From Mesorhizobium sp. WSM4313 (GTDB taxonomy: Bacteria > Pseudomonadota > Alphaproteobacteria > Rhizobiales > Rhizobiaceae), in NCBI RefSeq assembly GCF_002294725.1, contig NZ_NSFT01000007.1:186001-250000 (forward strand): a DNA stretch of 64,000 nt, read 5' to 3'. Made by a program: the position numbers and the translations under genes. Positions 28,027-38,568 of the stretch are shown here, piece by piece. The number at the start of each line of letters is the position of its first letter. The stretch's first letter is position 1. Below the pieces are notes generated by a model that ran no database searches, was not told the DNA's origin, and saw only the letters and a list, made by a program, of their open reading frames with translations.

Positions 28027-28793
28027 GGCTGAAAGGCAAATCGGCGCTGATCACCGGATCGGCGCGCGGCATCGGCAAGGCCTTCGCCGAAGCCTATGCG
28101 CGCGAAGGCGCGACAGTCGCAATTGCCGATATCGACATTGAAGCGGCGGAAGCGACGGCGAAAGCGATCGGTTCTGCCGCCTACGCGATCAGGCTCGACG
28201 TCACGGACCAGGCTTCGATCGAGGCGGCGGTGAAGATGGTCGAAGTGAACGCCGGCGGCCTCGACGTGCTGATCAATAACGCGGCGATCTTCGACCTCGC
28301 GCCGATCGTCGAGATAACGAGGGCGAGCTACGAAAAACTGTTCGCGGTCAATGTCGCCGGCACGCTGTTCATGCTGCAGGCGGCTGCCCGTTCGATGATC
28401 GCGCGTGGCAAAGGCGGCAGGATCATCAACATGGCGAGCCAGGCCGGTCGCCGCGGCGAGCCGCTGGTCGCGGTCTACTGCGCCACCAAGGCCGCCGTCA
28501 TCTCGCTGACGCAGTCGGCCGGACTCGACCTGATCAAACATCGCATCAACGTCAACGGCATCGCGCCGGGTGTCGTCGACAGCGACATGTGGGACCAGGT
28601 CGATGCGCTCTTCGCAAAATATGAGAACCGGCCCAAGGGCGAGAAGAAGCGGCTGGTCGGCGAAGGCGTGCCTTACGGTCGCATGGGCAAGCCGGAAGAT
28701 CTCGCCGGCATGGCCGTGTTCCTCGCCAGTGACGAGGCCGAATACATCGTCGCCCAGACCTACAATGTCGACGGCGGCCAATGGATGAGTTGA
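28023..28793 (+). CDS. smoS: Sorbitol (glucitol) dehydrogenase, short-chain family
   Basis: 256 residues, the same length as SmoS of Rhodobacter. NAD-binding [10 protein letters not shown] at 11-20, NNAA around residue 88, catalytic Ser in NMASQAGR and Tyr-x3-Lys in YCATK. Oxidises D-sorbitol to fructose, and probably other hexitols such as galactitol. GTG start overlapping the ATPase stop (GTGA). No membrane segments; cytoplasmic. The direct coupling to the importer genes is strong support for polyol as substrate. Confidence 0.92.
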
Positions 28794-28840
28794 GGGGGAG
28801 GCGCTTCTCTTCTTTCCTCCGGAGAAGACGCCATGGGGCA

Positions 28841-28886
28841 GGTGAGGGGCAGCATACTGGAATACCGGGTGTTGCCCCTCATTCTC
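28841..28886. repeat. Degenerate palindromic repeat
   Basis: GGTGAGGGGCAGCA pairs with TGTTGCCCCTCATTC around a short loop. The arm GAGGGGCAGC is shared with the elements near 20.4 and 54.0 kb. It lies in the 148-base gap between the sorbitol and mannitol dehydrogenase genes. Confidence 0.6.
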
Positions 28887-28941
28887 GCCCTCCGAAGGAG
28901 GCGGAACAGTCGGGCTGCAGATCGGCCAAAGGGTAAATGAG

Positions 28942-30420
28942 ATGACCGTAAGACTCTCTTCCTCGAACCTCGCCATGCTGCCGGCCAAGGTCGCCGGCCC
29001 GAAATATGACCGCTCCGCCCTGAAGGCCGGCATCGTCCATTTCGGCGTCGGCAACTTCCACCGCTCGCATCAGGCGGTCTATCTCGACGACCTGTTCGGC
29101 ACCGGCGAGGCCCATGACTGGGCGCTGATCGGCGCCGGCGTGTTCGAAGGCGAGAAGATCGGTCGCGCCAAGCTGCAGGAACAGGACTGGCTGACCACCG
29201 TCGTCGAGCAGGACCAAGGTCATATGAGCGCCCGCGTCACCGGCGCCATGATCGATTTCCTGATGCCCGGCGACGCGGCTGCGACCATCGAGCGGCTTGC
29301 CGATCCGGCGATCAAGATCGTGTCGCTCACCATCACCGAGGGCGGCTATTTCATCGACCCGGCCTCCGGCAAGTTCAACCCGACCCATCCCGATATCGTC
29401 GCCGATGCGCAGCCGGGCGCTGTGCCGAAGACCGTGTTCGGCATCATCCTTGCCGGACTGTTGCGCCGGCGCGCCGACGGCGTCGTGCCGTTCACTGTCA
29501 TGTCCTGCGACAATATCCCCCATAACGGCCACGTCACCTCCGACGGCGTCATAGGCCTTGCCCGGCTGATCGACGAGGACCTCGCCAGATGGGTGGAGGA
29601 CAAGGTCGCCTTCCCGAACGGCATGGTCGATCGCATCACCCCGGCCACCACCGACCGCGAGCGGAAGATCCTCGCCGACGATTTCGGACTGGAGGACAAC
29701 TGGCCGGTGTTCTGTGAGCCGTTCAAGCAATGGGTGCTGGAGGACCATTTCACCTCCGGCCGCCCGGCGTTGGAAAAGGTCGGCGTGCAATTCGTCAAGG
29801 ATGTCTCGCCTTACGAGCTGATGAAGATCCGCATCCTCAATGGCGGTCACGCCACGATCGCTTATCCGGCCGGGCTGATGGACATCCATTTCGTGCATGA
29901 AGCCATGCAGGAGCCGCTGGTGCGCGCCTTCCTGTCGAAGCTCGAGCATGACGAGATCATCCCGACCGTGCCGCCGGTGCCGGATACGAATCTGGAGGAC
30001 TACTATCAGCTTATCGAGCGGCGCTTCTCCAATCCCAAGATCGGCGACACCATCCGCCGGCTTTGCCTTGACGGCTCCAACCGCCAGCCGAAATTCATCA
30101 TCCCGACGATCGCCGACCGGCTGAAGGCGGGCGAGGGCGTCGCCGGCCTCGCGCTGGAATCGGCCCTGTGGTGCCGCTATTGCTTCGGCACCACCGACAG
30201 CGGCGCCGTCATCGAGCCGAACGATCCGAACTGGGACCGCATGCAAGCCACCGCGAAGGCGGCTAAGGCCGATCCCAAGGCCTGGCTGGCGATGGAAGAC
30301 ATCTACGGCGATGTCGGCCGCTCGCCCGTCTTCGCCGAGGCCTTTGGCCATGCGTTGAAGGCGCTGTGGGCGGACGGCGCGCGCGAAACCCTGACGCGCT
30401 ATCTCGCCGGCAAGCTCTGA
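28942..30420 (+). CDS. mtlK: Mannitol 2-dehydrogenase, polyol-specific long-chain family
   Basis: 492 residues. NAD-binding N-terminal part with HFGVGNFHRSHQAVY (residues about 34-48), and the family motif K-x4-N-G-x-H in KIRILNGGH (about 295-303) that supplies the catalytic lysine. Converts D-mannitol (and D-arabinitol or sorbitol in some members) to the ketose without zinc. Lies in the smo operon on the same strand, with 22 bases to the HAD gene downstream. Name mtlK follows the Rhodobacter/rhizobial usage. Confidence 0.94.
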   Translation: MTVRLSSSNLAMLPAKVAGPKYDRSALKAGIVHFGVGNFHRSHQAVYLDDLFGTGEAHDWALIGAGVFEGEKIGRAKLQEQDWLTTVVEQDQGHMSARVTGAMIDFLMPGDAAATIERLADPAIKIVSLTITEGGYFIDPASGKFNPTHPDIVADAQPGAVPKTVFGIILAGLLRRRADGVVPFTVMSCDNIPHNGHVTSDGVIGLARLIDEDLARWVEDKVAFPNGMVDRITPATTDRERKILADDFGLEDNWPVFCEPFKQWVLEDHFTSGRPALEKVGVQFVKDVSPYELMKIRILNGGHATIAYPAGLMDIHFVHEAMQEPLVRAFLSKLEHDEIIPTVPPVPDTNLEDYYQLIERRFSNPKIGDTIRRLCLDGSNRQPKFIIPTIADRLKAGEGVAGLALESALWCRYCFGTTDSGAVIEPNDPNWDRMQATAKAAKADPKAWLAMEDIYGDVGRSPVFAEAFGHALKALWADGARETLTRYLAGKL

Positions 30421-30442
30421 CGCTCACTGGAAGCAGATCGCG

Positions 30443-31126
30443 ATGCGGCCGGAACTGGTCATCTTCGACTGTGACGGCGTGCTGGTCGACAGCGAGGCGC
30501 TTTCGGTCTCGGCGCTGCTCGGCATGATCGAGCTCGCCGGCGGCACGGTCAGCGAGGATGCCGCCTACGAGCATTTCCTCGGCAAGAGCATGAAGAGCGT
30601 GCGCGAGATCCTCGGCCAAGAGTTCGGGCTCGACATCAGCGACCGGCATCTGACCGCCATGCGCGTCGACCTGATGCGCAAATTCCGTGAGGAATTGAAG
30701 CCGATCCCCGGCGTCAAGGAGGTATTGCCGAAGCTCGGACTGCCGTGCTGCGTCGCCTCGTCCGGCACGCTGGAGCGCATCCGCCATGCGCTCGACGTGA
30801 CCGGCCTGCTGCCGCTGCTGGAGCCGCATCTGTTCAGCGCCACCATGGTGAAACGCGGCAAGCCGGCGCCCGATCTCTTCCTCCACGCCGCCTCCAGCAT
30901 GCGGACGCATCCGCGCAAGTGCCTGGTGATCGAGGACAGCCCGGCCGGCGTCGCCGCCGCCCGCGCGGCGGGTATGCGCGTCTTTGCCTTCACCGGTGGC
31001 TCGCATGCCTCCAATCCCGCCCTCAAGGCGCGGCTTGCGTCGACGGAACCGGACTTTATATTCGCTGACATGCTGCAATTGCCCGATTTGATTGCAGGCC
31101 TGGGAGCGAGAGAAAAAGCATCTTGA
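30443..31126 (+). CDS. HAD-superfamily sugar-phosphate phosphatase
   Basis: 227 residues. Motif I FDCDGVLVDSE at residues 8-18, motif II ASSGTLER, motif III/IV RGKPAPDLF and IEDSPAGVAAARAAGM. The beta-phosphoglucomutase/phosphatase subfamily usually acts on small sugar phosphates. Sits between mtlK and the FGGY kinase and overlaps the kinase start by four bases; probably removes inhibitory sugar phosphates formed by that pathway. Paralogue of the HAD gene at 20.4 kb, only loosely similar. Confidence 0.92.
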   Translation: MRPELVIFDCDGVLVDSEALSVSALLGMIELAGGTVSEDAAYEHFLGKSMKSVREILGQEFGLDISDRHLTAMRVDLMRKFREELKPIPGVKEVLPKLGLPCCVASSGTLERIRHALDVTGLLPLLEPHLFSATMVKRGKPAPDLFLHAASSMRTHPRKCLVIEDSPAGVAAARAAGMRVFAFTGGSHASNPALKARLASTEPDFIFADMLQLPDLIAGLGAREKAS

Positions 31127-32709
31127 TCAAGAGTTTCGTTTGCGCGGTCGATGTCGGCACCGGGAGCGCCCGCGCGGGCATTCTCGACGTGCGCGGCAAC
31201 CTGCTCGGCCGCGCCGATCATCCGATCGCCATGCATCAGCCCAAGCCCGATCATGCCGAGCACGATTCGGAAGATATCTGGTCGGCGGTGTGCAAATCCG
31301 TGCGGTCCGCGCTCCAAAAATCCGGCGTCGCCGCCGGCGATATCGCCGGCATCTCTTTCGACGCGACCTGCTCGCTGGTCGCGCGCGACAGGCAGGGTGG
31401 CCAGATCAGCGTATCGGTCACTGGCGAGAAGCGCTGGGACACGATGGTCTGGCTCGATCATCGCGCCATCGCCGAGGCCGATGAATGCACCGCAAGCGGT
31501 CACGCCGTGCTCGATTATATCGGCGGCGTGATGTCGCCGGAGATGGAAACGCCGAAGCTGATGTGGCTGAAGCGTCACCTGCCGAAGACATGGAATGAAG
31601 CCGGCTATCTATTCGATCTTGCCGATTTCCTGACCTGGAAGGCGTCAGGCTCGCTCGCCCGCTCGCAATGCACGCTGACGGCGAAATGGACCTATCTCGC
31701 GCATGAGGACAAAAGCTGGCGGCGTGATTTCTTCGATCTCGTCGGGCTCGGCGACCTGTTCGAGCACGGCAATCTGCCGGAAAAGGCAAGCCCGGTCGGC
31801 GCCGATATCGGTCCGCTGACGGCGAATGCCGCCGCCGAGCTCGGCCTCACCGAAAAATGCCGGGTGGGCGCCGGCGTCATCGATGCCTATGCCGGCGCGC
31901 TTGGCGTTTTGGGCGGCTTTGCCGGCGACGAGAGGAACATCAGCCGGCATTTGGCGCTGATCGCCGGCACATCGTCCTGCGTTATGGCCATGTCGCAAGA
32001 CCCGCAGCCCTTTGCTGGCGTCTGGGGCCCTTATTACGGCGCGGCTTTGCCGAGGCTGTGGCTGTCGGAAGGCGGCCAGTCGGCCACCGGCGCGCTGCTC
32101 GACCACATCATCCGCTGGCATGGCGCCGGCGGCGAGCCGGACGCGGCCATGCATATGAAGATCGCTCGGCGCGTCGCCGAGCTGCGCGCCGAGGATGGCG
32201 ACGCGCTGGCGGCAAGGCTGCATGTGCTGCCGGATTTCCACGGCAATCGTTCGCCGCTCGCCGACCCGCACGCGGTCGGCGTCATCAGCGGCCTGACGCT
32301 CGATTCCTCCTTCGACAGCCTGTGCAAGCTCTACTGGCGCACCGCCGTCGGCATCGCGCTCGGCGTGCGCCATGTGCTGGAAGCGCTGAACGAGAACGGC
32401 TACCTGATCGACACGCTGCATGTCACTGGCGGCCACACCAAGAACCCGCTTCTGATGGAGCTTTATGCCGACGCCACCGGCTGCACGGTGGTCGAGCCGT
32501 TGGCCGACGAGGCGGTGCTGCTCGGCACCGGCATGGTGGCGGCGACCGCCGCAGGCCTCTACCCGGACCTCAACGCGGCCTGCGTGGCGATGCAGCAGGG
32601 CGGCCGCACGCGCGCGCCCAACAAGCAAGCCGGCGCCCGCTTCGACCGCGACTACCGGATCTTCCTCGAAATGCACCGCCAGCGGCAGGCGCTCGACGCG
32701 ATCGGGTAG
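31123..32709 (+). CDS. FGGY-family pentulose kinase (ribulokinase-like)
   Basis: 528 residues. N-terminal CAVDVGTGSARAGILD holds the phosphate-binding loop of the actin-like ATPase fold; the C-terminal domain contains HVTGGHTKNPLLMELYAD, the FGGY family second signature. Length and motifs fit the pentulose kinase subgroup (D-ribulokinase-like) more than xylulokinase, though the substrate cannot be fixed by eye. The TTG start at 31123 overlaps the HAD stop; an internal ATG is not close to an RBS. Would phosphorylate the ketose produced from a pentitol or hexitol. Confidence 0.9.
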   Translation: MIKSFVCAVDVGTGSARAGILDVRGNLLGRADHPIAMHQPKPDHAEHDSEDIWSAVCKSVRSALQKSGVAAGDIAGISFDATCSLVARDRQGGQISVSVTGEKRWDTMVWLDHRAIAEADECTASGHAVLDYIGGVMSPEMETPKLMWLKRHLPKTWNEAGYLFDLADFLTWKASGSLARSQCTLTAKWTYLAHEDKSWRRDFFDLVGLGDLFEHGNLPEKASPVGADIGPLTANAAAELGLTEKCRVGAGVIDAYAGALGVLGGFAGDERNISRHLALIAGTSSCVMAMSQDPQPFAGVWGPYYGAALPRLWLSEGGQSATGALLDHIIRWHGAGGEPDAAMHMKIARRVAELRAEDGDALAARLHVLPDFHGNRSPLADPHAVGVISGLTLDSSFDSLCKLYWRTAVGIALGVRHVLEALNENGYLIDTLHVTGGHTKNPLLMELYADATGCTVVEPLADEAVLLGTGMVAATAAGLYPDLNAACVAMQQGGRTRAPNKQAGARFDRDYRIFLEMHRQRQALDAIG

Positions 32710-32730
32710 CTTCCATCAACGCAATTCCGG

Positions 32731-33045
32731 CTACGCCATGCACACATCTTCTGTGACGGGCGTGACGGATCAGGCCGAGGCTTGATTGCCAAGTGGTTCC
32801 CCCAATCCGTCGCTGCTTCGCAGCGCCACCTTTCCCCCCTCCGGAGGGAAAGGAAGGGGGCGTTGCTGGACGAGCGTTGACGGCAAAAAGCTTGGCGCCC
32901 TTCCTCTACCCCGTCGATCGGGGGAGAGGTGGCTCGGCGCAGTCGAGACGGAGTGGGGTCGACCAGCGCTACATTAGCCAATGCATGCGCCAAGCTCCAA
33001 TGCACGCTATCGCCATAGACCAGCCACTTGGAAATGTGTGCATCC
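32731..33045. repeat. Long composite repeat (~310 bp), right copy
   Basis: Matches 20048-20360 nearly base for base, same orientation. The ends carry inverted ATGCACACAT and ATGTGTGCAT, like terminal inverted repeats. The inner section (about 32797-32962) is a family B palindrome. Positions 32710-33071 contain no gene. This copy ends 27 bases before the next operon's ATPase stop codon, which reads from the other direction. Confidence 0.87.
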
Positions 33046-33071
33046 CCCAGGCAATTCCGGGCGGAATCGCC

Positions 33072-34157
33072 CTACTGCTTGCGCAACGACGCGCCCGACG
33101 TCGCGTCAAACAGGTGAATGCTTTCCTCGTCGAAGCTGTAGCGCACGGGCGCGCGCAGCTCCGGGCATTCGCGCGCCGGCACCAGCGCGCTGATCTCCTT
33201 GCCGCCGGAGCCGAAGGTCACCAGCGCGTCATTGCCGTGGAACTCGATGAGATCGGCGGTGCCTTGCAGGACGTTGCTTGCACCCACGCCGGCCAGCGTC
33301 AGGTCGGGCGGCCGGATCCCGAGCACCACGCGATCGCCGTGCTGCAGGTGGAAACTCTGGCCACCGAGCGACAGCACCGTCCCCGCACCGGTCAGCGTCC
33401 AGCCATCCTTGCCCTTGCCGACCGTCACGTCGATGAAATTCATGTTCGGCGTGCCGATGAAGCCGGCCACGAACAGATTGCCCGGGCGGCGATAGATTTC
33501 GGCCGGCGAGCCGATCTGCTCGATCACGCCGTCCTTCAACAATACGATGCGGTCGGCCAGCGTCATCGCCTCAAGCTGGTCATGCGTGACATAGACGGTG
33601 GTGGTCTTCAGCGATTGGTGCAGCCTGGCGATCTCGACGCGCATATGGTTGCGCAGCTTGGCGTCGAGGTTGGAGAGCGGCTCGTCGAACAGGAACACTT
33701 TCGGCGTCTTGATCATGGCGCGCGCGATCGCCACGCGCTGCTGCTGGCCGCCGGAAAGCTCTGTAGGCTTGCGGCCGAGATAGGGCTCCAGCCCGAGCGT
33801 CTTCGAGACCGCCTCGACCCGCTTCCTGATCTCGTTCGCCGGCACCTTCTGCCGCTTCAATCCGAAGGCGATGTTGTCGAAGATCGTCATGTGCGGATAG
33901 AGCGCATAATTCTGGAACACCATGGCGATGCCGCGGTCGCCCGGCTCGAGATCGTTCACGACCTTGCCGCCGATCGACACCTCGCCGCCGCTGATATCCT
34001 CCAGCCCGGCCAGCATCCTGAGAAGCGTGGACTTGCCGCAGCCGGACGGCCCCAGGAACACGACGAATTCATGTTCCTCGATCGCGAGGTTGAGATCGCG
34101 GATGACGGTCGTGGCGCCGTAGGCCTTGTCGACATGGGAGCAAACGATCGCGGACAT
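33072..34157 (-). CDS. ABC transporter ATP-binding protein (UgpC/MalK-type) of the second sugar/polyol importer
   Basis: 361 residues. Walker [10 protein letters not shown] at 38-46, signature [14 protein letters not shown] at about 135-148, Walker [14 protein letters not shown]-loop [14 protein letters not shown] complete TOBE/OB regulatory domain follows from about 240. Last gene of the six-gene operon running leftward from 39.5 kb, three bases after the dehydrogenase stop. Drives the permease pair encoded at 35.2-36.9 kb. Confidence 0.94.
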   Translation of the reverse strand: MSAIVCSHVDKAYGATTVIRDLNLAIEEHEFVVFLGPSGCGKSTLLRMLAGLEDISGGEVSIGGKVVNDLEPGDRGIAMVFQNYALYPHMTIFDNIAFGLKRQKVPANEIRKRVEAVSKTLGLEPYLGRKPTELSGGQQQRVAIARAMIKTPKVFLFDEPLSNLDAKLRNHMRVEIARLHQSLKTTTVYVTHDQLEAMTLADRIVLLKDGVIEQIGSPAEIYRRPGNLFVAGFIGTPNMNFIDVTVGKGKDGWTLTGAGTVLSLGGQSFHLQHGDRVVLGIRPPDLTLAGVGASNVLQGTADLIEFHGNDALVTFGSGGKEISALVPARECPELRAPVRYSFDEESIHLFDATSGASLRKQ

Positions 34158-34160
34158 CCC

Positions 34161-35207
34161 TTAGCCCTTCTCGCCGGTCAGCAGGATCTGCAGCTTGACG
34201 TCCTGCGGCTTGCCTTGCGCCGCGCGCTCGAACGCCTCGATACTCTCGGAGAAATCATAGGTGCCGGTGATCAGCGGCTTGAGGTCGACCTTGCCGGAGG
34301 CGATCAACTGCAGGGCGCGGTCGAAGATGTTGGCATAGCGGAACACGGTCTCGATGCGCACTTCCTTGGAAATCGCCGCCGGCACGTTGAGCTCGACCGC
34401 CTCCACCGGCAGCCCGACCAGCACCACCGCGCCGCCCGGCCGCACCACGTCGAACAGGTTGGCGAAGGCCTTCGGGCTGCCGCTCGCCTCGAACACGATG
34501 TCGGCGCCCCAATTGTCGGTGGCCGCCGCGACGGCGTCGACCAGCGATTGCTTGCCGATATCGACCGGCACGATGCCAGGATACTGGGCAGCGATCGCAA
34601 GCTTCGGCGCGGAAAAGTCCGAGATCAGGACTTTGGAGCAGCCGCCCGCCAGCGCGGCGAGCGCGATCATGATGCCGATCGGGCCGCAGCCGACGACGAC
34701 GGCGACATCGCCGGGCACGATGCGCGCGCGCGCCGCCGCCTGCATGCCGATGGCGAAGGGCTCGACCATCGCGCCCTCGGCGAAGGAGACATTGTCCGGC
34801 AGCTTGTAGGTAAAGGCCGCCGGATGGACGGCGTAGGGCGCGAGCACGCCATGCACCGGCGGCGTTGCCCAGAAGCGGACGTCCGGGTCGACATTGTAGA
34901 TGCCGAGCTTCGTCGCTCGCGACGCAAGGTTCGGCACGCCGGGCTCCATGCAGACGCGGTCGCCGACCTTGAGATTCGTGACATTGGCGCCGACCTCGAC
35001 GATGGTTCCCGAAGCCTCATGGCCGAGCACCATGGGCTCGCGAACGATGTAGCTGCCGATGGCGCCGTGCGTGTAATAATGCACGTCGCTGCCGCAGACC
35101 CCGACCGTGTGGATGGCGATCCTGACGTCGTCCGGTCCGACGTCTTGCGGCAGCGCGATCTCGCGCAGCGACAGTTCGCCTTTTTTCTCAAGCACTAGTG
35201 CCCGCAT
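34161..35207 (-). CDS. Zinc-dependent polyol dehydrogenase (sorbitol/xylitol dehydrogenase type)
   Basis: 348 residues, medium-chain family. The catalytic-zinc Cys is in [10 protein letters not shown] near residue 38, the His-Glu pair in [13 protein letters not shown] near residues 63-64, and the Rossmann GxGxxG equivalent is [13 protein letters not shown]. The structural-zinc four-cysteine lobe is reduced to a single Cys (VCMEPGVPN), as in many rhizobial xylitol/sorbitol dehydrogenases. Start at 35207 with GAGGAT upstream; another ATG five codons upstream is possible. Embedded among transporter genes, so it probably oxidises the imported polyol. Confidence 0.92.
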   Translation of the reverse strand: MRALVLEKKGELSLREIALPQDVGPDDVRIAIHTVGVCGSDVHYYTHGAIGSYIVREPMVLGHEASGTIVEVGANVTNLKVGDRVCMEPGVPNLASRATKLGIYNVDPDVRFWATPPVHGVLAPYAVHPAAFTYKLPDNVSFAEGAMVEPFAIGMQAAARARIVPGDVAVVVGCGPIGIMIALAALAGGCSKVLISDFSAPKLAIAAQYPGIVPVDIGKQSLVDAVAAATDNWGADIVFEASGSPKAFANLFDVVRPGGAVVLVGLPVEAVELNVPAAISKEVRIETVFRYANIFDRALQLIASGKVDLKPLITGTYDFSESIEAFERAAQGKPQDVKLQILLTGEKG

Positions 35208-35221
35208 CGGGTATCCTCGCA

Positions 35222-36049
35222 TCAACTTTTCTTTTGCCGGAAAACGGAATTCAGGAAGCCGCTCAGAACGCCGAGGAACAAAAGCGGCGGCAGCGACAAG
35301 AGCACCACCGAGGCGTTGAGAATCCCCCACGGCACGTTCATGCCTTGCTGGGAGAGCTCGGAAGCCACGATAGGCAGTGTCTTGGCGTTGGAGCTCGACA
35401 GCATCAGCGCGATCAGGAATTCGTTCCAGACCAGAACGAAGCTGAAGGCGATGGCGCCGATCAGCGAGCGCGCCGCGACGGGAAGCGCGATCCGCCAGAA
35501 GACGGCATAAGCGCCGTAACCGTCGACGAAGGCCGCCTCCTCGATCTCCTTCGGCACGCCCTGGAAGGCAGGGATAGCGAGCCACATGATCACCGAGATG
35601 GTCAGCAGCGAATAGGTGACGATCAGCGCCGGCAAAGTGTCGTAGAGCCCGACCTGCAACCAGATCACCATCAGCGGGATGGCCACCGCCACCGGCGGCA
35701 GGAAGCGCAGCGACAGGACGAAGAACTGGATGTCGCCGGCGAAGCGGTTGGGATAGCGCGCCACCGCATAGGCGGCCGGCAGCCCGAGCACGACGCCGAT
35801 CAGCACCGCCACGCCGCAGGCAACGACCGAGTTGTAGAGCCCGGTCAGCACGCTGTCGCGGCCGAGGATGTAGCCGATGTTGGCGAGCGTCGGCGTGAAG
35901 ATCACCTTCGGCACCCGCGTGATGATGTCGACATTGTTCTTCAGCGCGTTGAGCGCCGTCCAGGCGAGCGGGAACACGGCCAGGAACCCGGCCAGCGCCA
36001 GGATGGCCTTGGCGACCAGGCGGCCCGGTCTTATCGGATACGGCTTCAT
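35222..36049 (-). CDS. ABC transporter permease (CUT1, MalG-like)
   Basis: 275 residues, six transmembrane helices. EAA loop [20 protein letters not shown] at about 170-189. ATG at 36049 overlaps the stop of the partner permease (ATGA). An in-frame ATG six codons upstream is inside the previous gene and less likely. Inner membrane, second sugar/polyol importer. Confidence 0.93.
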   Translation of the reverse strand: MKPYPIRPGRLVAKAILALAGFLAVFPLAWTALNALKNNVDIITRVPKVIFTPTLANIGYILGRDSVLTGLYNSVVACGVAVLIGVVLGLPAAYAVARYPNRFAGDIQFFVLSLRFLPPVAVAIPLMVIWLQVGLYDTLPALIVTYSLLTISVIMWLAIPAFQGVPKEIEEAAFVDGYGAYAVFWRIALPVAARSLIGAIAFSFVLVWNEFLIALMLSSSNAKTLPIVASELSQQGMNVPWGILNASVVLLSLPPLLFLGVLSGFLNSVFRQKKS

Positions 36050-36912
36050 GCCTGCACCCGCTTCCACAGCATGGTGAAGGTGATGACCGTCGCGATCATC
36101 ATCAGCACCGCCATGGCCGATGCGTAGGAGACCTTGCCGGACTCGATGAAGCCTTGCGAGAAGGCGTACATGTCGAGCGTTTCGGTCGCGACGCCCGGCC
36201 CGCCGCGCGTCATCACATAGATCAGGTCGAAGGAGCGCAGCGACTCGATCATCTTGACGAACATCAGGCTGATCAGCGGCGCCTTCAGCATCGGCAAGGT
36301 CACATAGGCATGGATCTGCCAGCGCCTGGCGTGGTCGAGCCTGGCCGCCTCGATCGGCTGCGGCGGCAAGGTTTCAAGCAGCTTCAGCACGATGACGGCG
36401 AAGAACAGCCCCCATTGCCAGACGTCCACCGAAGCGACGGCGAACAATGCGGTGCCGGGCTTGGACAGCGGATCGAAGATCAGCCCGCCGGTGATCAACC
36501 GGTAGGGATAGGTGGCGATGCCGTAGAGCGGGTGATAGGCGAACTTCCAGACGAAGGCGGCCGAGACGCGCGGCAAAAGCACCGGGATGATGAACAAAAG
36601 GCAATAGAAATTGCGCAGGCGTGGGCCGGCGACCTCGAACATCAGCACACCCAGCCCGATCGCCACCACCATCGTCGCTACCACGGTGACGATTTCCCAT
36701 TTCACCGAAACCCAGACGGCGTTGAGGAAGCGGCGGTCGAGGAAGAGATCGGCGAAGTTCGAGAACCACACCCAGGAGTAACCGGTCGTGCTCAACTCGC
36801 GGTTCTGCAAGGCGATCACGATGGCGTAGAGCGTCGGCACCATCGACAGCACCAGGAGGATGGCGAGGGTAGGAACCAGAAATGTGACCGGCAGGGAAGA
36901 TCGTCGGCGCAT
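36046..36912 (-). CDS. ABC transporter permease (CUT1, MalF-like)
   Basis: 288 residues with six helices; N-terminus [19 protein letters not shown] starts the first. EAA-type loop [20 protein letters not shown] near residues 185-204. Pairs with the MalG-like permease. 102 bases separate it from the binding-protein gene. Confidence 0.93.
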   Translation of the reverse strand: MRRRSSLPVTFLVPTLAILLVLSMVPTLYAIVIALQNRELSTTGYSWVWFSNFADLFLDRRFLNAVWVSVKWEIVTVVATMVVAIGLGVLMFEVAGPRLRNFYCLLFIIPVLLPRVSAAFVWKFAYHPLYGIATYPYRLITGGLIFDPLSKPGTALFAVASVDVWQWGLFFAVIVLKLLETLPPQPIEAARLDHARRWQIHAYVTLPMLKAPLISLMFVKMIESLRSFDLIYVMTRGGPGVATETLDMYAFSQGFIESGKVSYASAMAVLMMIATVITFTMLWKRVQA

Positions 36913-37014
36913 TGCCTATCCTTGGATATTTACTGCTGTCTGGTGAAGGTCCCGCGGCGCGCAGGTTCCGGCATTCGGACGAATGCCGCGAACCGCGCGC
37001 CGCGGGCGGGAGGA

Positions 37015-38289
37015 TTACTTCTTCTTCACCAGCTCGTTGGCATAGGCCTCGAGCTCGTTGAGGCCGCCCTTGATGTCGGTGCGGGTGCCGGTGACCAGTT
37101 CCTCGAGGATGATGCCCCAGCGGTCGCCGAGATCCGGCCAACGCGGATCCTGCCAGAAGTTCACCGCCGTCACCTTGCCGGTGTCGGCCAGCGCCTTGCC
37201 GAGGTCGGCGCCGTAGATGTCGGCGAATTCCTTGCTGGAGAGGACGCTGGTACGATTGAGCTCGCCGAACTGATGCGCATCGAGCCGGCGCTTCTCATTC
37301 TCCTTCGACGTCGCCCAGGCGATGAAAAGGCCGGCGCATTTCTTCGCGGCGTCATCCGCATTGGCCTTGGTGCCGATGGCAAGGCCATGCCCGTAGCCCC
37401 CGCCCGGCAGCGGCGAAGGCGGCGGCAGGAAGCCGACCTTGCCGACCACCTGCGAGGTCTTCGGGTCCACCGCCATGCCCGACAGCGGCGTCGATTCGAC
37501 GAGGATGGCGACCTGGCCGGAGAGAAAGGCGCCGGTCGATTCATCCCAGCTGCCGGTCTGCGTGCCGGGGGCCGAGTCCTTGAACAGCTTGAGATAGGTC
37601 TCCGTCGCCTTGACTGCGGCGTCCGAATTGAAAGCCGGCTTGTCGCCGTCGAACCACTTGCCGCCATAGGCCTTGAAGAAAGGCATCCAGCGCCAGACAT
37701 TGGCGCCCGAGCCGCGCGCGCCGCGCAGCGCGATGCCGTACACGCCCTTGTCGGCATTGGTCAGTTTCGGCACGTCGGCGATCAGCTCGTCCAGCGTCTT
37801 GGGCGGCTGGATGCCGGCGGCCTCGAGCACGTCCTTGCGGTAGACCATCAGGTCGCCGCCGCCGGTCAGTGGCGCGAACCAGACTTTGCCGTCATAGGTG
37901 GCGACCTTCTGACGGCCCGGATCGAAATCGGCGAAATCGTATTCAGCCGGATAATAATCGGTCAGCGGCGCGATCCAGCCCGAGGAGGCGAACAGCGCCA
38001 CATTGGCCTCGTCGACATAGTAGACATTGTAGTTGCCGACGGTCGAGGCGTCGGCGCGCGACTTGGCGCGGCGGTCGTTCTCGTTGAGATAGTCGATCTG
38101 GAACGAGGCGCCGGACAGCTTCTTGAACTCGTCCTTGGAGTCCTCCAGAAGCGTCAGCCCGTCGCGCGGCTGCGCCAGCACCTTGACCGGCGCCGAGCAG
38201 ACCGGCGCTTGCGCCAGTGCTGCGGTTGAAACGGAAGCGGTAAGCACGAAAGCTGCACCGAGGCTGGCAGCGAGCCGGGTTGATTTCAT
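37015..38289 (-). CDS. Extracellular solute-binding protein, family 1, of the second sugar/polyol importer
   Basis: 424 residues. Signal peptide about 1-26 (MKSTRLAASLGAAFVLTASV, cleavage near ALAQ). Mature chain has the type I sugar-binding-protein layout; GGDLMVYRKDVLEAAGI marks the domain hinge region. The neighbouring dehydrogenase suggests a polyol ligand such as xylitol or sorbitol. Start ATG at 38289 follows GGAGGAGAAAC. The gap of 279 bases to the AraC gene contains a family D repeat. Confidence 0.92.
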   Translation of the reverse strand: MKSTRLAASLGAAFVLTASVSTAALAQAPVCSAPVKVLAQPRDGLTLLEDSKDEFKKLSGASFQIDYLNENDRRAKSRADASTVGNYNVYYVDEANVALFASSGWIAPLTDYYPAEYDFADFDPGRQKVATYDGKVWFAPLTGGGDLMVYRKDVLEAAGIQPPKTLDELIADVPKLTNADKGVYGIALRGARGSGANVWRWMPFFKAYGGKWFDGDKPAFNSDAAVKATETYLKLFKDSAPGTQTGSWDESTGAFLSGQVAILVESTPLSGMAVDPKTSQVVGKVGFLPPPSPLPGGGYGHGLAIGTKANADDAAKKCAGLFIAWATSKENEKRRLDAHQFGELNRTSVLSSKEFADIYGADLGKALADTGKVTAVNFWQDPRWPDLGDRWGIILEELVTGTRTDIKGGLNELEAYANELVKKK

Positions 38290-38496
38290 TGATGTTTCTC
38301 CTCCAGGAACAAGCAAGTCCGCGGGCTAAGCGACCCTCACCGTCGCCCGCATGACTGCGACCCGCCGCCAAAATGAGGAGTTGGAAGGGGCGAAACTAGA
38401 AGCCCCGTTGCAGCAGACCTGTACTTTTATGCATTGTGCGGCGCAAAAAACGGCGCCGGCAGAGTCTGCTCGTCACACGAGTATCAGTACGATTAG

Positions 38497-38540
38497 AGCA
38501 ATTCCAGGAAAAGTGCGCAGCGGTTTTCCGTCCGGAATTG
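38497..38540. repeat. Short GCAATTCC-type repeat (family D), best copy
   Basis: AGCAATTCCAGGAAAAGTGC pairs with GCGGTTTTCCGTCCGGAATT to form an imperfect hairpin. Similar elements occur at about 6.47, 43.43 and 45.84 kb. It lies between the AraC-type gene and the transporter operon; positions 38290-38568 hold no gene. Confidence 0.75.
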
Positions 38541-38568
38541 TGATGAAACAAAAAGCTAGGTGACGAAA

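Noticed and set aside
32793..35198. An 801-codon plus-strand open frame
   Set aside because: It begins in a palindromic repeat and runs antisense to an ABC ATPase and a zinc dehydrogenase.
36154..38229. A 691-codon plus-strand open frame over the permease and binding-protein genes
   Set aside because: The opposite strand encodes recognisable ABC transporter components with signal peptide and EAA loop; the plus-strand translation is Arg/His/Asp-rich and motif-free.
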